DNA from: Mangrovibacterium diazotrophicum
GTDB taxonomy: Bacteria > Bacteroidota > Bacteroidia > Bacteroidales > Prolixibacteraceae
Length of the DNA: 64,000 nt
Assembly: GCF_003610535.1 (NCBI RefSeq)
Contig: NZ_RAPN01000001.1
Span: 4,017,320-4,081,319 of the forward strand
Direction of reading: 5' to 3'
Below the pieces are notes generated by a model that saw only the letters and a list, made by a program, of their open reading frames with translations, was not told the DNA's origin and searched no databases. A program made the position numbers and the translations under genes. Positions 63,845 to 64,000 of the stretch are shown in pieces (within the stretch, counting starts at the first letter, position 1; every line of letters begins with the position of its first letter).

Positions 63845-64000
63845 TTATTTCACAATAAATGTTGCTCTTCTGGCAATTTGGCGGGCTCCCGCTGAACTTT
63901 TATCAACGCTTGTGTCTTCGCCTTTACCAATTGCGTTCAAACGTGAGGGGTCAACACCTGCTTCAGTCAACAGTTTCACAACTGCATCTGCACGTTTTTG
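63845..64000 (-). CDS. OmpA-family protein, C-terminal end only
   Basis: The reverse strand reads, from the window edge to the stop at 63845-63847, 51 residues: KRADAVVKLLTEAGVDPSRL, NAIGKGEDTSVD, SSAGARQIARRATFIVK. This is the end of an OmpA-like peptidoglycan-binding domain (helix SxxRAxAVxxxLxxxGVxxxRL, the GxGE turn and the last RR-x-F strand). Such proteins anchor the outer membrane to the cell wall. The N-terminal part is outside the window, so porin, lipoprotein or motor type cannot be told. Confidence 0.85.
   Translation of the reverse strand, partial: QKRADAVVKLLTEAGVDPSRLNAIGKGEDTSVDKSSAGARQIARRATFIVK

Overview
The window is a chromosomal segment of a Bacteroidota bacterium, most likely of the Marinilabiliales/Prolixibacteraceae type (the placement below phylum is inference). 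The signs are: SusC-like TonB-dependent receptors with carboxypeptidase-D-like N-terminal domains, BlaI/M56 sensor pairs, a T9SS C-terminal sorting domain, DUF5686, DUF4922 and DUF5009 families, promoter -7 elements of the TAnnTTTG type, few Shine-Dalgarno sequences, and an 11-subunit complex I operon without nuoEFG.

Layout. 1-1.0 kb: a phenolic acid decarboxylase (cut by the window edge) divergent from an AraC regulator. 1.1-3.2 kb: a BlaI repressor and an M56 sensor whose reading frame breaks exactly at an A_AAA_AAC heptamer followed by a stem-loop. 3.4-6.1 kb: GNAT and small envelope proteins. 6.1-20.9 kb: a TonB receptor, then a cluster that reads as peptidoglycan-sugar salvage: an AmpG-like permease, a DUF5686 outer-membrane protein, a SpoIID/LytB protein, DUF4922, GT2, a DigH-like GHL10 hydrolase, a DUF5009 (MurT-like) membrane protein and a divergent BadF/BadG sugar kinase. 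A DUF559 nuclease-fold gene, framed by two matching palindromic modules, sits inside this cluster. 21-24.7 kb: a candidate structured RNA, a lipoprotein, a VOC protein and a second, intact BlaI/M56 pair. 24.8-28.1 kb: mfd, with a probable TTG start. 28.2-34.2 kb: a thioredoxin-like protein, a Fur-family regulator with a TonB receptor, and two secreted or envelope hydrolases. 34.3-40.3 kb: a rhomboid protease and a run of lipoproteins and membrane proteins including DUF4349. 40.3-41.5 kb: an accessory patch with an SMI1/KNR4 gene between inverted CGTTGTwG ends and a GC-rich coding remnant. 41.6-47.1 kb: a Cbp1-like coiled-coil lipoprotein, dihydroorotase, Dol-P-mannose-synthase-type GT2, a GAF/sigma-54 activator of NifA type and a GNAT. 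47.2-50.4 kb: a two-gene surface unit, a T9SS-sorted protein and a protein with six tandem ~71-residue repeats plus a beta-helix. 51.0-62.2 kb: DUF423, then nuoABCDHIJKLMN and a small conserved-looking ORF. 62.4-64 kb: ackA and the C-terminus of an OmpA-family protein.

Energy genes (complex I fed by something other than NADH:FMN subunits, acetate kinase) and cell-wall/envelope genes dominate. I saw no CRISPR array, prophage, tRNA, rRNA or intact insertion sequence. The observations I rate highest are the possible programmed -1 frameshift in the first M56 sensor, the palindromic modules around the DUF559 gene, the tandem-repeat surface protein, the two look-alike structured RNA/terminator elements, and a 16-bp motif shared by the thioredoxin-like gene and the complex I operon.
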